Shown: positions 55,406 through 64,000 of the stretch, piece after piece
How positions within the stretch are numbered: position 1 is the first letter of the stretch
How the letters are laid out: every line of letters starts with the position of its first letter
NCBI GenBank assembly: GCA_000176735.1
Contig: ADBE01000037.1
Coordinates: 1 to 64,000, forward strand
Reading direction: 5' to 3'
Length of the DNA: 64,000 nucleotides
DNA from: Neisseria polysaccharea ATCC 43768
GTDB taxonomy: Bacteria > Pseudomonadota > Gammaproteobacteria > Burkholderiales > Neisseriaceae
Notes under the pieces: generated by a model
What the model was told of the DNA's origin: nothing
The model's database searches: none
What the model saw: the letters and a program-made list of their open reading frames with translations, nothing else
Position numbers and translations under genes: made by a program

Positions 55406-55567
55406 TCAGGAAAGCCAAAAACGGAAAACCAAGAAAAACACGAGTGCCAGCACGCCCGCCCAAACGGCGAGCATGAATCCGGCAACCGCCCGTCCCATAC
55501 GGTAAACCGGGTTTTTGCGTTCGTCTTCGATGGGGGAGGTGTGGTGTTTTTCGGGTTGTCCGGACAT
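55406..55567 (-). CDS. Small single-pass membrane protein
   Basis: 53 residues (MSGQPEKHHTSPIEDERKNP, then a helix VAGFMLAVWAGVLALVFFLV near the C-terminus). I start at ATG 55567; the longer frame has a poor start. The N-terminus is hydrophilic and likely cytosolic. Function is unknown. It follows recX on the same strand after 73 bp and may be co-transcribed. Its composition is ordinary for the window. Confidence 0.6.
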   Translation of the reverse strand: MSGQPEKHHTSPIEDERKNPVYRMGRAVAGFMLAVWAGVLALVFFLVFRFWLS

Positions 55568-55640
55568 TTTGTTCTCAATCGGAAAAGTTGGAAACGGGCG
55601 TAAGGTTACGCTGCCGTGCAAAAAGATTCAAGAAGGAAGG

Positions 55641-56102
55641 TCAGTAGCCGTCTTCCCAATTTTCGTCCCAAGCGTGTTTCAATGCCGTCTGAACGGTATC
55701 GGCATCGAATCCGCGATAGGCGAGGAAACGTGCCTGTTTTTGTTTTTCTTTAAGGTCGGCGGCGGGCTGTTTGAACTTTTTACGCAACACGGCTATGGCG
55801 GCCTGTTTTTCGCTTGAGCGGTCGGGAAGCAGCTTGCGGCTGGTTTCTTCATCTATGCCCTGTTGAGCCAAGGCTTGTTTCAGGCGCAGGGAGCCGTGTT
55901 TGCGGCTTTTGCTGCGGATATAGGCTTCGGCGTAGCGCAAATCCGACTGCCAGTTGCGTTCGGCAAATTCGTTTAACACATTTTCCAACTCCTCTTCGCT
56001 TTCGGCGTGCGGTGCAAGTTTGCGCTTCAGACCGAGGCGGCTGACTTCTTGGCGTGAGAGGATGTCCATTGCGCGGGCGCGGAGTGATTTTTGGGGTTTC
56101 AT
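55641..56102 (-). CDS. recX: Regulatory protein RecX
   Basis: 153-residue all-helical modulator of RecA. Its three-helix repeats are visible: LRARAMDILSRQEVSRLGLK, ERNWQSDLRYAEAYIRSKSR with HGSLRLKQALAQQGI, and QARFLAYRGFDADTVQTALK. In Neisseria RecX limits RecA filaments and affects pilin antigenic variation and transformation. recA is not adjacent. It lies 56 bp past the end of gph on the same strand. Confidence 0.93.
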   Translation of the reverse strand: MKPQKSLRARAMDILSRQEVSRLGLKRKLAPHAESEEELENVLNEFAERNWQSDLRYAEAYIRSKSRKHGSLRLKQALAQQGIDEETSRKLLPDRSSEKQAAIAVLRKKFKQPAADLKEKQKQARFLAYRGFDADTVQTALKHAWDENWEDGY

Positions 56103-56158
56103 GGCGGCGGTTTCGGCGTGCGGCAGGTTTCAGACGGCATAGCGTGCCGTCCGAATGC

Positions 56159-56865
56159 CTACTCTTCTTTATTTTTCTGCGGTTGCAGGTTTTCGTAAAT
56201 TTCGGGCAGCGAGCCGATAATCCAGTCGGGACGGGTCGCATCGTCTTGCGAGAGCAGCGTCATATCGCCGTAACCGAAGGTAACGCCGACACTCAGGCAG
56301 CCGGCGGCTTTGGCGGCGATGATGTCGTTGCGCGAGTCGCCGACCATAACCATATTGGCAACATCGATACCCAAAACTTCGGCGGCGTGCCGCAGCGGCA
56401 GCGGGCTGGGTTTTTTTCAGGCAGGCTGTCGCCGCCGAGTATCAGGCTGAAGTAGTCGGCAAGTCCGAGCTGTTTCAACAGTTCGACGGCAAGGATTTCG
56501 TTTTTGTTGGTAATGACTGCCAGCGGGATGCCCAAAGATTTGAGCAATGCCAGCCCGGCTGCGGTTTCGGGATAGGGGCGGGTGAAGACGCTCAAATGGT
56601 CGCGGTAGTATTTCATATAGGACACGAAACCTTTTCCCCACAGTTCGGAATCGGCTTCGCAGTCGCGGTCGTTGGTGAGGACGCGGTGAACCAGTTTGCC
56701 GATGCCGTCGCCCACATAGCTTTCGACCACTTTTGCAGGCAGCGGTTTCATACCGAGTTGCTCCAACATCGCTTCTGCGGCGGCGGCAAGGTCGGGGACG
56801 GAATCGCACAGTGTGCCGTCCAAATCGAAGGCGACGGCTTGGACGTGTTCGATGGCTGCATTCAT
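56159..56865 (-). pseudogene. gph: Phosphoglycolate phosphatase, frameshifted at a poly-A tract
   Basis: HAD-superfamily phosphatase that clears 2-phosphoglycolate. Motif I is VQAVAFDLDGTLCDSVPDLA, motif II is IPLAVITNKNEILAVELLKQ, and the third is in MVMVGDSRNDIIAAKAAGC. Residues 1-~150 are read from 56865; after SLPEK the frame shifts at an A7 run (plus-strand T7, 56411-56417), and the family sequence (VANMVMVGDSRNDI ... QPQKNKEE) continues in another frame to 56159. One more A would restore a 235-residue enzyme. The reading frame could be rescued by slippage on the A run, or switched by its length. Confidence 0.85.
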
Positions 56866-56932
56866 AATCCGGTTTCCTGTCGGGTTGAAAGGGTTTATTT
56901 TAACATCGTTTGCACAGGGCTTCTAATGTATA

Positions 56933-56946
56933 GATTGTTAACAATC
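56933..56946. promoter_or_regulatory. Candidate operator, perfect palindrome GATTGTTAACAATC
   Basis: A 14-bp perfect palindrome about 68 bp upstream of gph and 316 bp upstream of the glutamate dehydrogenase gene. It has the T-T-G-T-n2-A-C-A-A form seen for GntR/FadR-type dimers. The surrounding 396-bp gap (56866-57261) holds both promoters and no other gene. Which regulator binds is unknown. Confidence 0.4.
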
Positions 56947-57261
56947 GCAACAGGTTTTGCAGGCGGTGTTTTCGGATTTCGGAACGGAGTCGGGCAAGGT
57001 GTGCAAATCCCGGCGATGTTCCAATTAAATTTTTAAAAAATAAAAGGATGTTTATATCTTTATTTAATTGGACATTTGCTTTTCGGATGCGTGTGCTGCT
57101 TTTTTCAGACGGATTCCGTGCGGCTTGGGAAATAAAATCATATATAGATTAATCAAATCGGGCTGATTCCGACTACACGCTATTACATTTTGTCGGGAAA
57201 TTGGTTATAGTAATGAGCGAAATGCACGCCCCTGAAAATCTTTTTGTGAAAAGGAAGCAAA

Positions 57262-58527
57262 ATGTCTGATGCCGTTGCAAAAGAAACCCTCAATCCGTTT
57301 GAAATCGCGCGAAAACAGGTCAAAACTGCCTGCGACCGGCTGAAAACCGATCCGGCCGTTTATGAAATCCTGAAGAGTCCGACCCGCGTGTTGGAAGTCA
57401 ATTTCCCCGTCAAACTCGACGACGGCACGGTCAAAGCCTTCACGGGCTACCGTTCGCAACACAACAATGCCGTCGGTCCCTATAAAGGCGGCGTGCGCTT
57501 TCATCCCGGTGTGAATCTGGACGAAGTCAAAGCCTTGTCAATTTGGATGACCATCAAATGCTGCGTGGCAGGTATTCCTTACGGCGGCGGCAAAGGCGGC
57601 ATTACCTTGGATCCGCGCGATTATTCCGAGGCGGAACTGGAACGCATCGCCCGAGCTTATTCCGAAGCCATTTCTCCGCTCATCGGCGAGAAAATCGACA
57701 TTCCCGCACCTGATGTGAACACCAACGGCAAAATTATGTCGTGGATGGTGGATGCTTATGAAAACGTGGTGAAACATTCCGCGCCGGGCGTATTTACCGG
57801 AAAACCGGTTGAGTTCGGCGGCTCTTTGGCGCGTACCGAAGCCACGGGTTACGGCGTGAACTTCGCCGCCGTCCAAGCCTTGGAAAAACTGGGCAAAGAC
57901 GTGAAAGGCGCAACCTACGCCATCCAAGGCTTCGGTAATGTCGGTTACCACACAGGTTATTACGCGCACAAAGCCGGCGCGAAAGTCGTTGCGGTTTCTA
58001 CTGTCGATGTTGCCATTTACAACGAAAACGGTTTGGATATGGAAGCTCTGTTTAAAGAGTTCCAAGAAAAAGGCTTCATCACCAACGAAGCCGGTTACGG
58101 CAAGGAAATTACCAACGCCGAACTTTTGGCTTTGGATGTGGACGTACTTGCCCCTTGCGCGTTGGAAAACCAACTGACTTCCGAAAACGCTGGTAAAGTC
58201 CGCGCGAAAATCGTGGTTGAAGGCGCAAACGGCCCGACTACTCCAGAAGCCGACGTTATTTTGCGTCAAAACGGCGTATTGGTCGTGCCCGATATTCTGG
58301 CGAACTGCGGCGGCGTGGTCGTTTCCTATTTCGAGTGGGTGCAAAACCTGCAAGGCTATTATTGGGAGTTTGACGAAGTTCAGGAAAAAGAAACCGTCGT
58401 CCTGCGCCGCGCGTTCCGCGATATTTGGAACTTGGCTCAAGAATACGATGTCGACCTGCGTACCGCTTCTTACATGATGAGTATCCGTCGTGTTGAAAAA
58501 GCGATGAAGCTGCGCGGTTGGTATTGA
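57262..58527 (+). CDS. gluD: Glutamate dehydrogenase, NAD-type (GudB/RocG-like)
   Basis: 421-residue hexameric-type GDH that deaminates glutamate to 2-oxoglutarate and ammonia. Signatures: YKGGVRFHPGVNLDEVKALS, IKCCVAGIPYGGGKGGITLD with the catalytic Lys, and PAPDVNTNGKIMSWMVDAY. The dinucleotide fold is ATYAIQGFGNVGYHTGYYA, and VEGANGPTTPEADVIL is the conserved late motif. The length and motifs fit the NAD-linked catabolic group rather than the ~445-residue NADPH GdhA. The gene is solitary, with an uptake-sequence terminator after it. Confidence 0.92.
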   Translation: MSDAVAKETLNPFEIARKQVKTACDRLKTDPAVYEILKSPTRVLEVNFPVKLDDGTVKAFTGYRSQHNNAVGPYKGGVRFHPGVNLDEVKALSIWMTIKCCVAGIPYGGGKGGITLDPRDYSEAELERIARAYSEAISPLIGEKIDIPAPDVNTNGKIMSWMVDAYENVVKHSAPGVFTGKPVEFGGSLARTEATGYGVNFAAVQALEKLGKDVKGATYAIQGFGNVGYHTGYYAHKAGAKVVAVSTVDVAIYNENGLDMEALFKEFQEKGFITNEAGYGKEITNAELLALDVDVLAPCALENQLTSENAGKVRAKIVVEGANGPTTPEADVILRQNGVLVVPDILANCGGVVVSYFEWVQNLQGYYWEFDEVQEKETVVLRRAFRDIWNLAQEYDVDLRTASYMMSIRRVEKAMKLRGWY

Positions 58528-58541
58528 TGTTTGAACAAAAA

Positions 58542-58568
58542 ATGCCGTCTGAAGCCTTCAGACGGCAT
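58542..58568 (+). terminator. Inverted uptake-sequence terminator after the glutamate dehydrogenase gene
   Basis: ATGCCGTCTGAAGCCTTCAG followed by ACGGCAT and TTTTTG, 15 nt past the stop. Confidence 0.85.
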
Positions 58569-58779
58569 TTTTGTGTGGACGGAATGAATGGTGCGGATGA
58601 CCGATTTGGAAGGTTAAAGTCGAGTAGTTCGCCTGTTTTTGGCACACGCTTTGATCGGGGAAGTCGGCTTTGTGTTCGACACTGGCTTTCCAAAAGCCTT
58701 GGCGCAAGGGGATGATGTCTACTTCGCCTTTGCCGTCTGTGCTGTCGGAGAAAGCCTGTGCTTCGGTGCTGATAAATAA
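58549..58779 (-). pseudogene. Fragment of a periplasmic DUF4198-like protein
   Basis: A start-less minus-strand frame reads LFISTEAQAFSDSTDGKGEV, DIIPLRQGFWKASVEHKADF, PDQSVCQKQANYSTLTFQIG, ending at the TGA inside the uptake sequence at 58542-58553. The pattern of a W-K-A strand, then HKADFPDQSVC and S-TLTF, resembles the C-terminal end of DUF4198 metal-uptake-related proteins. The N-terminal two-thirds is absent. So this is a remnant between the glutamate dehydrogenase gene and the tautomerase gene; the family call is tentative. Confidence 0.45.
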
Positions 58780-58877
58780 GTTATTGTCTGATATATGGTT
58801 TTTGAGAAATGAAAAAGTCGGTTGGGTGTAACGGGCTTGTCTGATAAGATGGCAAAATTTTTGAATGGAGAGAAAAG

Positions 58878-59087
58878 ATGCCCTATGTCAATATTAAAGT
58901 AACCGGTGGTAAGGAAGCGCCGAGTACGGAGCAGAAGGCGGAGCTGATACAAGGTGTAACGGAATTGTTGGGTCGTGTATTGGGTAAAAATCCTGAGACG
59001 ACAGTGGTCGTTATCGATGAAGTGGATACCGATAACTGGGGCATAGGCGGCAAAAGTGTCAGCGAACGGCGCAAAGAGGGCAGGTGA
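58878..59087 (+). CDS. 4-oxalocrotonate tautomerase family protein
   Basis: 69 residues. Pro-2 (Pro-1 after Met removal) is present in MPYVNIKVTGG, followed by the helix STEQKAELIQGVTELLGRVL and TTVVVIDEVDTDNWGIGG. The catalytic Arg pair positions of true 4-OT are not all obvious, so substrate is unknown. GGAGAGAAAAG is an excellent ribosome-binding site. It lies 88 bp upstream of alaA and may be co-transcribed with it. Confidence 0.88.
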   Translation: MPYVNIKVTGGKEAPSTEQKAELIQGVTELLGRVLGKNPETTVVVIDEVDTDNWGIGGKSVSERRKEGR

Positions 59088-59175
59088 AAAGCCTGAAAAC
59101 CCTGCCCTGATGCTTTAAATTCCGCGTGAAAAAGAGTACATTCCCACCCATTGCCCAAAATTTACGGAACACATT

Positions 59176-60390
59176 ATGGATAAGTTTCCCAAGTCTGCAA
59201 AGCTCGACCACGTCTGCTACGACATACGCGGGCCGGTTCACAAAAAAGCCCTTCAGTTGGAAGAGGAGGGCAACAAAATCCTCAAGCTCAATATCGGCAA
59301 CCCTGCGCCGTTCGGCTTCGAAGCGCCTGATGAAATCTTAGTCGATGTCATCCGCAACCTGCCGACTTCGCAAGGCTATTGCGATTCGAAGGGATTGTAT
59401 TCCGCACGCAAAGCCATCGTTCACTACTATCAAACCAAAGGTTTGCGCGATATTACGGTAAACGATGTCTATATCGGCAACGGCGTGTCCGAGCTGATTA
59501 CGATGTCTATGCAGGCGTTGTTGAATGACGGCGACGAAATCCTGATTCCCGCGCCCGACTACCCTTTGTGGACGGCGGCGGCAACGCTTGCGGGTGGTAC
59601 GGTACGCCATTATCTGTGCGACGAAGAAAACGGCTGGTTTCCCAACCTTGCCGATATGGAAGCCAAAATTACGCCCAAAACCAAAGCCATCGTCGTCATC
59701 AACCCCAATAACCCGACAGGCGCGGTGTACAGCAGGGAAATCTTGTTGGAAATCGCCGAACTGGCGCGCAAACACGGTCTGATTATCTTTGCCGACGAGA
59801 TTTACGACAAAATCCTTTATGACGGCGCGGTTCACCACCACATCGCCGCGCTTGCCCCCGACCTTTTGACGGTAACGTTCAACGGTTTGTCCAAAGCCTA
59901 CCGTGTAGCCGGATTCCGCCAAGGCTGGATGGTGCTCAACGGGCCGAAACATCATGCAAAAGGTTACATCGAGGGTTTGGATATGCTCTCGTCCATGCGC
60001 CTGTGTGCCAATACGCCGATGCAGCATGCGATTCAGACGGCATTGGGCGGTTATCAGAGCATTAACGAATTCATCTTGCCCGGCGGGCGGCTTTTGGAAC
60101 AGCGCAACAGGGCGTGGGAACTGGTCAACCAGATACCTGGAGTGTCCTGCGTCAAACCGATGGGCGCGATGTATATGTTCCCGAAAATCGATACCGAAAT
60201 GTACCGTATCCACGATGACATGAAATTCGTTTACGATTTGCTGGTGCGTGAAAAAGTCTTGCTGGTACAGGGAACGGGGTTTAATTGGATCAAACCCGAC
60301 CATTTCCGCATTGTTACGCTGCCTTACGTCCATCAGATTGAAGAGGCGATGGGCAGGCTGGCAAGATTCCTGCAAACCTACCATCAGTAG
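59176..60390 (+). CDS. alaA: Alanine aminotransferase (AlaA-type)
   Basis: 404-residue fold-type I PLP enzyme that transfers the amino group of glutamate to pyruvate. Motifs: LNIGNPAPFGFEAPDEIL, QGYCDSKGLYSARKAIVHYY, INPNNPTGAVYSREILLEIA (~175), FADEIYDKILYDG (~210) and FNGLSKAYRVAGFRQGW with the PLP Lys (~240). The RIVTLP stretch near the end has the carboxylate-binding Arg. Length fits AlaA/YfbQ. An uptake core encodes IQTALGG. It is convergent with clpB, separated by a shared DUS terminator. Confidence 0.92.
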   Translation: MDKFPKSAKLDHVCYDIRGPVHKKALQLEEEGNKILKLNIGNPAPFGFEAPDEILVDVIRNLPTSQGYCDSKGLYSARKAIVHYYQTKGLRDITVNDVYIGNGVSELITMSMQALLNDGDEILIPAPDYPLWTAAATLAGGTVRHYLCDEENGWFPNLADMEAKITPKTKAIVVINPNNPTGAVYSREILLEIAELARKHGLIIFADEIYDKILYDGAVHHHIAALAPDLLTVTFNGLSKAYRVAGFRQGWMVLNGPKHHAKGYIEGLDMLSSMRLCANTPMQHAIQTALGGYQSINEFILPGGRLLEQRNRAWELVNQIPGVSCVKPMGAMYMFPKIDTEMYRIHDDMKFVYDLLVREKVLLVQGTGFNWIKPDHFRIVTLPYVHQIEEAMGRLARFLQTYHQ

Positions 60391-60404
60391 GATTCTGATA
60401 AAAA

Positions 60405-60442
60405 ATGCCGTCTGAAACGGAGATTCCCGTTTCAGACGGCAT
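60405..60442. terminator. Shared inverted uptake-sequence terminator between alaA and clpB
   Basis: ATGCCGTCTGAAAC pairs with GTTTCAGACGGCAT, with T runs on both sides, so it can end both convergent transcripts. Confidence 0.85.
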
Positions 60443-60461
60443 TTTCAACAGCAGGAACGAA

Positions 60462-63035
60462 TCAGGCAAATTTCAGTCTGTCGCCGTCGGCTTCCACCCT
60501 GATTTCGCTTTCGGGCGCATAGTTTCCGGCAAGCAGCGCTTTTGCCAGCGGGTTTTCGATTTCCGACTGGATGGCGCGTTTGAGCGGACGTGCGCCGTAA
60601 ATCGGGTCGAAACCGGCTTTGGCGATGATGTCCAGTGCGGCATCGGAAACAGTTAGGCGCAGGTTTTGTTTTTCCAAACGTTTTTCCAAGCCTTTGAGCT
60701 GGATTTTGGCAATGCTGCGGATGTTTGCCTGATCCAGTCCGTGGAACACGACCACTTCGTCGATACGGTTGATCATTTCCGGACGGAAATGTTCTTTCAC
60801 ATCCTCCATCACAACTTCTTTTACCGCTTCGTAGTCTTGAGTACCCATTTGTTGGATGTGCTGGCTGCCGATGTTGGAAGTCATCACAATCACGGTATTT
60901 TTAAAATCTACCGTCCTGCCTTGTCCGTCGGTCAAACGGCCGTCATCCAATACTTGCAGCAGGATATTGAACACGTCGGGATGGGCTTTTTCCACTTCGT
61001 CCAAAAGAATCACGCTGTACGGTTTGCGGCGGACTTGTTCGGTCAGGTAGCCGCCCTCTTCATAGCCGACATAGCCCGGAGGCGCGCCGATCAGGCGGGC
61101 AACGGCGTGTTTTTCCATGTATTCAGACATGTCGATACGGATGAGGTGGTCTTCGCTGTCGAACAGGAAGCCTGCCAATGCCTTACACAATTCGGTCTTA
61201 CCTACGCCGGTCGGGCCTAGGAACAGGAAGCTGCCGTAGGGTTTGTTCGGGTCGGCAAGGCCTGAGCGGCTGCGGCGGATAGCGTCAGACACAGCACGCA
61301 CGGCTTCGTCCTGACCGACCACGCGGCGGTGCAATACTTCTTCCATTTTCAGCAGTTTGTCGCGTTCGCCTTCCATCATTTTGGCAACGGGGATGCCGGT
61401 CATGCGCGATACGATTTCAGCCACTTCGTCCGCGCCGACTTCGGTACGGAAGAGTTTGTTTTGTTTTTTGCCGTCGGGGTTACTTTCCGCAGCTTGCAAC
61501 TGTGCGCCCAATTTCGGCAACTCACCGTATTCGAGTTCGGACGCACGGGCAAAATCGCCTTGACGTTTGGCCTGTTCAATTTTGACTTTGATGTCGTCCA
61601 TCTGTTTCTTGATGTCGGCAGTGCTGGAAGAGGCGGCTTTTTCTGCTTTCCAGATTTCGTCCAAATCGGCGTATTCTTTTTGCAGGCCGTCGATCTCTTC
61701 GTCTATCAGCTCCAAACGTTTTTTGCTGGCATCGTCGCTCTCTTTGGCAACGTGCATTTTTTCCATTTTGAGCTGGATAATGCGGCGGTCAAGTTTATCC
61801 ATTTGCTCAGGTTTGCTGTCCAGCTCCATTTTGATGCGGCTGGCTGCTTCGTCGATCAAATCAATCGCTTTATCGGGTAGGAAGCGGTCGGTGATGTAGC
61901 GGTCGCTCAATTCCGCGGCGGCAACGATGGCGGGGTCGGTGATGTCGATGCCGTGGTGGATTTCATAACGCTCCTGCAAACCGCGCAAGATGGCGATGGT
62001 GTCTTCCACGCTGGGCTCGCCAACCAATACTTTTTGGAAACGGCGTTCGAGTGCCGCGTCTTTTTCGATGTATTGGCGGTATTCGTCCAAGGTGGTCGCG
62101 CCGATGCAGTGCAATTCGCCGCGTGCCAAAGCTGGTTTCAACATATTGCCTGCGTCCATCGCGCCGTCGGTTTTGCCCGCACCGACCAAAGTATGGATTT
62201 CGTCGATGAAAATCAGGGTGTTGCCGTCGTCTTTCGCCAAATCGTTCAACACGCCTTTCAAGCGTTCCTCAAATTCGCCGCGGTATTTCGCACCGGCAAT
62301 CAATGCCGCCAAATCCAAAACCAGCAGGCGTTTGTTGCGTAGGGATTCAGGCACTTCGCCATTGACGATGCGTTGCGCCAGGCCTTCAACAATAGCGGTT
62401 TTACCCACACCGGGTTCGCCAATCAGCACAGGGTTGTTTTTGGTGCGGCGTTGCAGCACCTGAATCGCGCGGCGGATTTCATCATCACGACCGATAACAG
62501 GGTCAAGCTTGCCGTCGCGGGCACGCTGGGTCAGGTCGAGCGTATATTTTTTCAGTGCATCGCGTTGGTCTTCGGCATTGGCATCGTTCACGTTTTGTCC
62601 TCCTCGTACCGCGTCAATCGCGGCATTGATGTTTTGTTCGTTCGCACCGGCTTCTTTCAGGATTTTGCCGGTCGCATCGTTTTGCTGCACCAAGGCGAGC
62701 AGGAAAAGTTCGCTGGCGATATAGGCATCGCCGCGTTTGGTTGCGGCTTTGTCCATCAGGTTCAACACCGCCTGCAATTCACGGCTGGGCAGAATGTCGC
62801 CGCCCTGGCCGGACACCTTCGGCAAGCTGCTTAAATGTTGTTGCAAACGCTGTTTCACCTGCGGCACGTTCACGCCTGCATGAGCCAAGAGCGCGGCGGC
62901 TCCACTGTTTTGGTCGTCAAGCAGGGCTTTCAGTACAAAGCCCGCTTCCAGATAGCTGCTGTCCGCAGCCAACGCCAAACTCTGAGCTTCTGCAAGGGCT
63001 TGTTGGAATTTGGCGGTTAATTTGTCGTATCGCAT
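60462..63035 (-). CDS. clpB: Disaggregase chaperone ClpB
   Basis: 857-residue Hsp100 that, with DnaK, resolves protein aggregates. The N domain (1-~145) begins [23 protein letters not shown]-1 has Walker [15 protein letters not shown] (~205) and Walker [16 protein letters not shown] coiled-coil M domain spans ~405-525 ([20 protein letters not shown]). AAA-2 has [14 protein letters not shown] (~607) and the pore loop [11 protein letters not shown]. ClpP-loop IGF motif is lacking, as in ClpB. The promoter lies in the 260-bp gap shared with trpS; no clear sigma-32 box was picked out by eye. Confidence 0.97.
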   Translation of the reverse strand: MRYDKLTAKFQQALAEAQSLALAADSSYLEAGFVLKALLDDQNSGAAALLAHAGVNVPQVKQRLQQHLSSLPKVSGQGGDILPSRELQAVLNLMDKAATKRGDAYIASELFLLALVQQNDATGKILKEAGANEQNINAAIDAVRGGQNVNDANAEDQRDALKKYTLDLTQRARDGKLDPVIGRDDEIRRAIQVLQRRTKNNPVLIGEPGVGKTAIVEGLAQRIVNGEVPESLRNKRLLVLDLAALIAGAKYRGEFEERLKGVLNDLAKDDGNTLIFIDEIHTLVGAGKTDGAMDAGNMLKPALARGELHCIGATTLDEYRQYIEKDAALERRFQKVLVGEPSVEDTIAILRGLQERYEIHHGIDITDPAIVAAAELSDRYITDRFLPDKAIDLIDEAASRIKMELDSKPEQMDKLDRRIIQLKMEKMHVAKESDDASKKRLELIDEEIDGLQKEYADLDEIWKAEKAASSSTADIKKQMDDIKVKIEQAKRQGDFARASELEYGELPKLGAQLQAAESNPDGKKQNKLFRTEVGADEVAEIVSRMTGIPVAKMMEGERDKLLKMEEVLHRRVVGQDEAVRAVSDAIRRSRSGLADPNKPYGSFLFLGPTGVGKTELCKALAGFLFDSEDHLIRIDMSEYMEKHAVARLIGAPPGYVGYEEGGYLTEQVRRKPYSVILLDEVEKAHPDVFNILLQVLDDGRLTDGQGRTVDFKNTVIVMTSNIGSQHIQQMGTQDYEAVKEVVMEDVKEHFRPEMINRIDEVVVFHGLDQANIRSIAKIQLKGLEKRLEKQNLRLTVSDAALDIIAKAGFDPIYGARPLKRAIQSEIENPLAKALLAGNYAPESEIRVEADGDRLKFA

Positions 63036-63296
63036 TTTCGTTTCCTTTTCAAAATGTCCGCTGTCGAAGCCTATATGTGCATAATTGTGGATAACTCAAG
63101 CGTCAGATTTTAACTTTTCAGATTTAATTGCTTATCTTGTTGAATATGATTGAAATAAATTTTTTGATTTATGTGTATAACTTAATCTGTCCAATAGGGA
63201 AGCGTCCGATGCCGTCTGAACAAATATTGTGAATCGGGTATAATCGGCGCATCTTTATTCCCTTTCAGACGGCATTGATGCCGTAAGGACATTTTT

Positions 63297-64000
63297 ATGA
63301 GCAAAAAACGAGTTCTGACCGGCGTAACCACCACCGGCATCCCGCATCTGGGCAACTACGTCGGTGCCATCCGCCCCGCCGTTCGCGCGGCGCAAAACCC
63401 CGATACCGAATCCTTTCTCTTCCTCGCCGATTACCACGGCATCATCAAATGCCACGAGCCGGAGATGATTCACCAATCCACCCAAGCTGTTGCCGCCACT
63501 TGGCTTGCCTGCGGACTCGACCCCGAGCGTACCACCTTCTACCGCCAGAGCGACATTCCCGAAGTGATGGAATTGAACTGGATTCTGACCTGCATTACCG
63601 CCAAGGGTTTGATGAACCGCGCCCACGCCTACAAAGCCGCCGTGCAGGCAAATGCGGAAAACGGGCAGGAAGATCCTGATTTCGGCGTGGAAATGGGTTT
63701 GTTCAGTTATCCGATTCTGATGACCGCCGACATTCTCATGTTCAACGCCAACGAAGTCCCCGTCGGCCGCGACCAAATCCAACACGTCGAAATGGCGCGC
63801 GACATTGCCGGCCGCTTCAACCACCGTTTCCAAGAACTCTTCACCCTGCCCGAAGTGAAAATCGATGAAAACGTCGAACTCTTGGTCGGCTTGGACGGAC
63901 GCAAAATGTCCAAATCCTACGGCAACACCATTCCGCTTTGGGAAAACGACAAGAAAACCCAAAAATCGGTCAACAAAATCATCACCAATATGAAAGAGCC
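63297..64000 (+). CDS. trpS: Tryptophanyl-tRNA synthetase (5' part, runs off the window)
   Basis: 234 codons visible of an expected ~335. The class I start [20 protein letters not shown] contains the HIGH variant (H-L-G-N). [37 protein letters not shown] with [10 protein letters not shown], and the KMSKS signature [11 protein letters not shown] near residue 200 are present. The gene continues beyond base 64000. A single uptake sequence at 63210-63221 and an inverse one near 63265-63276 lie in its leader. Confidence 0.96.
   Translation, partial: MSKKRVLTGVTTTGIPHLGNYVGAIRPAVRAAQNPDTESFLFLADYHGIIKCHEPEMIHQSTQAVAATWLACGLDPERTTFYRQSDIPEVMELNWILTCITAKGLMNRAHAYKAAVQANAENGQEDPDFGVEMGLFSYPILMTADILMFNANEVPVGRDQIQHVEMARDIAGRFNHRFQELFTLPEVKIDENVELLVGLDGRKMSKSYGNTIPLWENDKKTQKSVNKIITNMKE

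Overview
The window is a 64 kb chromosomal segment of a pathogenic-lineage Neisseria (N. meningitidis, N. gonorrhoeae or a very close relative). The 12-mer DNA uptake sequence ATGCCGTCTGAA recurs throughout, often as inverted pairs serving as terminators. There is one full Correia element (16315-16469), an array of six dRS3 repeats (24540-24953), four copies of a REP2-like repeat, an H.8/Lip AAEAP-repeat lipoprotein and a SliC-like lysozyme inhibitor. I could not decide the species from sequence alone. No rRNA, CRISPR array, prophage or intact insertion sequence was seen.

Left part (1-24.4 kb): an AraC-type regulator, a PEBP-family periplasmic protein, a DNA alkyltransferase, an unusual MalQ-GlgB fusion, tRNA-Asn, waaF, smpB, two small accessory genes (one DUF1877), an FAD oxidoreductase, lip, slyD, an orphan squalene-synthase-like gene, a DUF1841 gene, dsbD and ackA. 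Then comes a tight forward run: hypothetical-ccoS-MFS, followed by dnaQ-ispD-ispF-rpiA, nuc and an amino-acid ABC permease.

Middle part (24.4-46 kb): the dRS3 array, a membrane sulfatase/phosphoethanolamine-transferase-like gene whose leader carries an (AAGC)11 tract and whose start codon lies inside a REP2-like repeat, argS, pncB, a frameshifted brnQ, scpA, and a low-GC insert with a probable EndoU-type toxin tail and a membrane-anchored putative immunity gene. Next are tcdA, a universal stress protein, rph, a TetR regulator next to a TonB receptor (with an in-frame 66-bp tandem duplication), an uncharacterised gene and an MFS exporter, then lysC, rluE and the ybdD-cstA pair.

Right part (46-64 kb): sliC, a decayed TpsA/FhaB (CDI-type) cassette with two immunity-like genes, gabD, a type IV pilin accessory gene, a TerC/CBS protein, surE, nlpD, a thioesterase, recX, a gph broken at a poly-A tract, an NAD-type glutamate dehydrogenase, a tautomerase, alaA, clpB and the 5' end of trpS.

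Most genes are housekeeping. The accessory signal is concentrated in two toxin/immunity remnants (32.5-33.7 kb and 46.6-48.3 kb), the TonB receptor cassette (36-41 kb), and repeat-driven or homopolymer-driven variation (AAGC tract, lip repeats, gph A7, brnQ +1, TonB 66-bp duplication).
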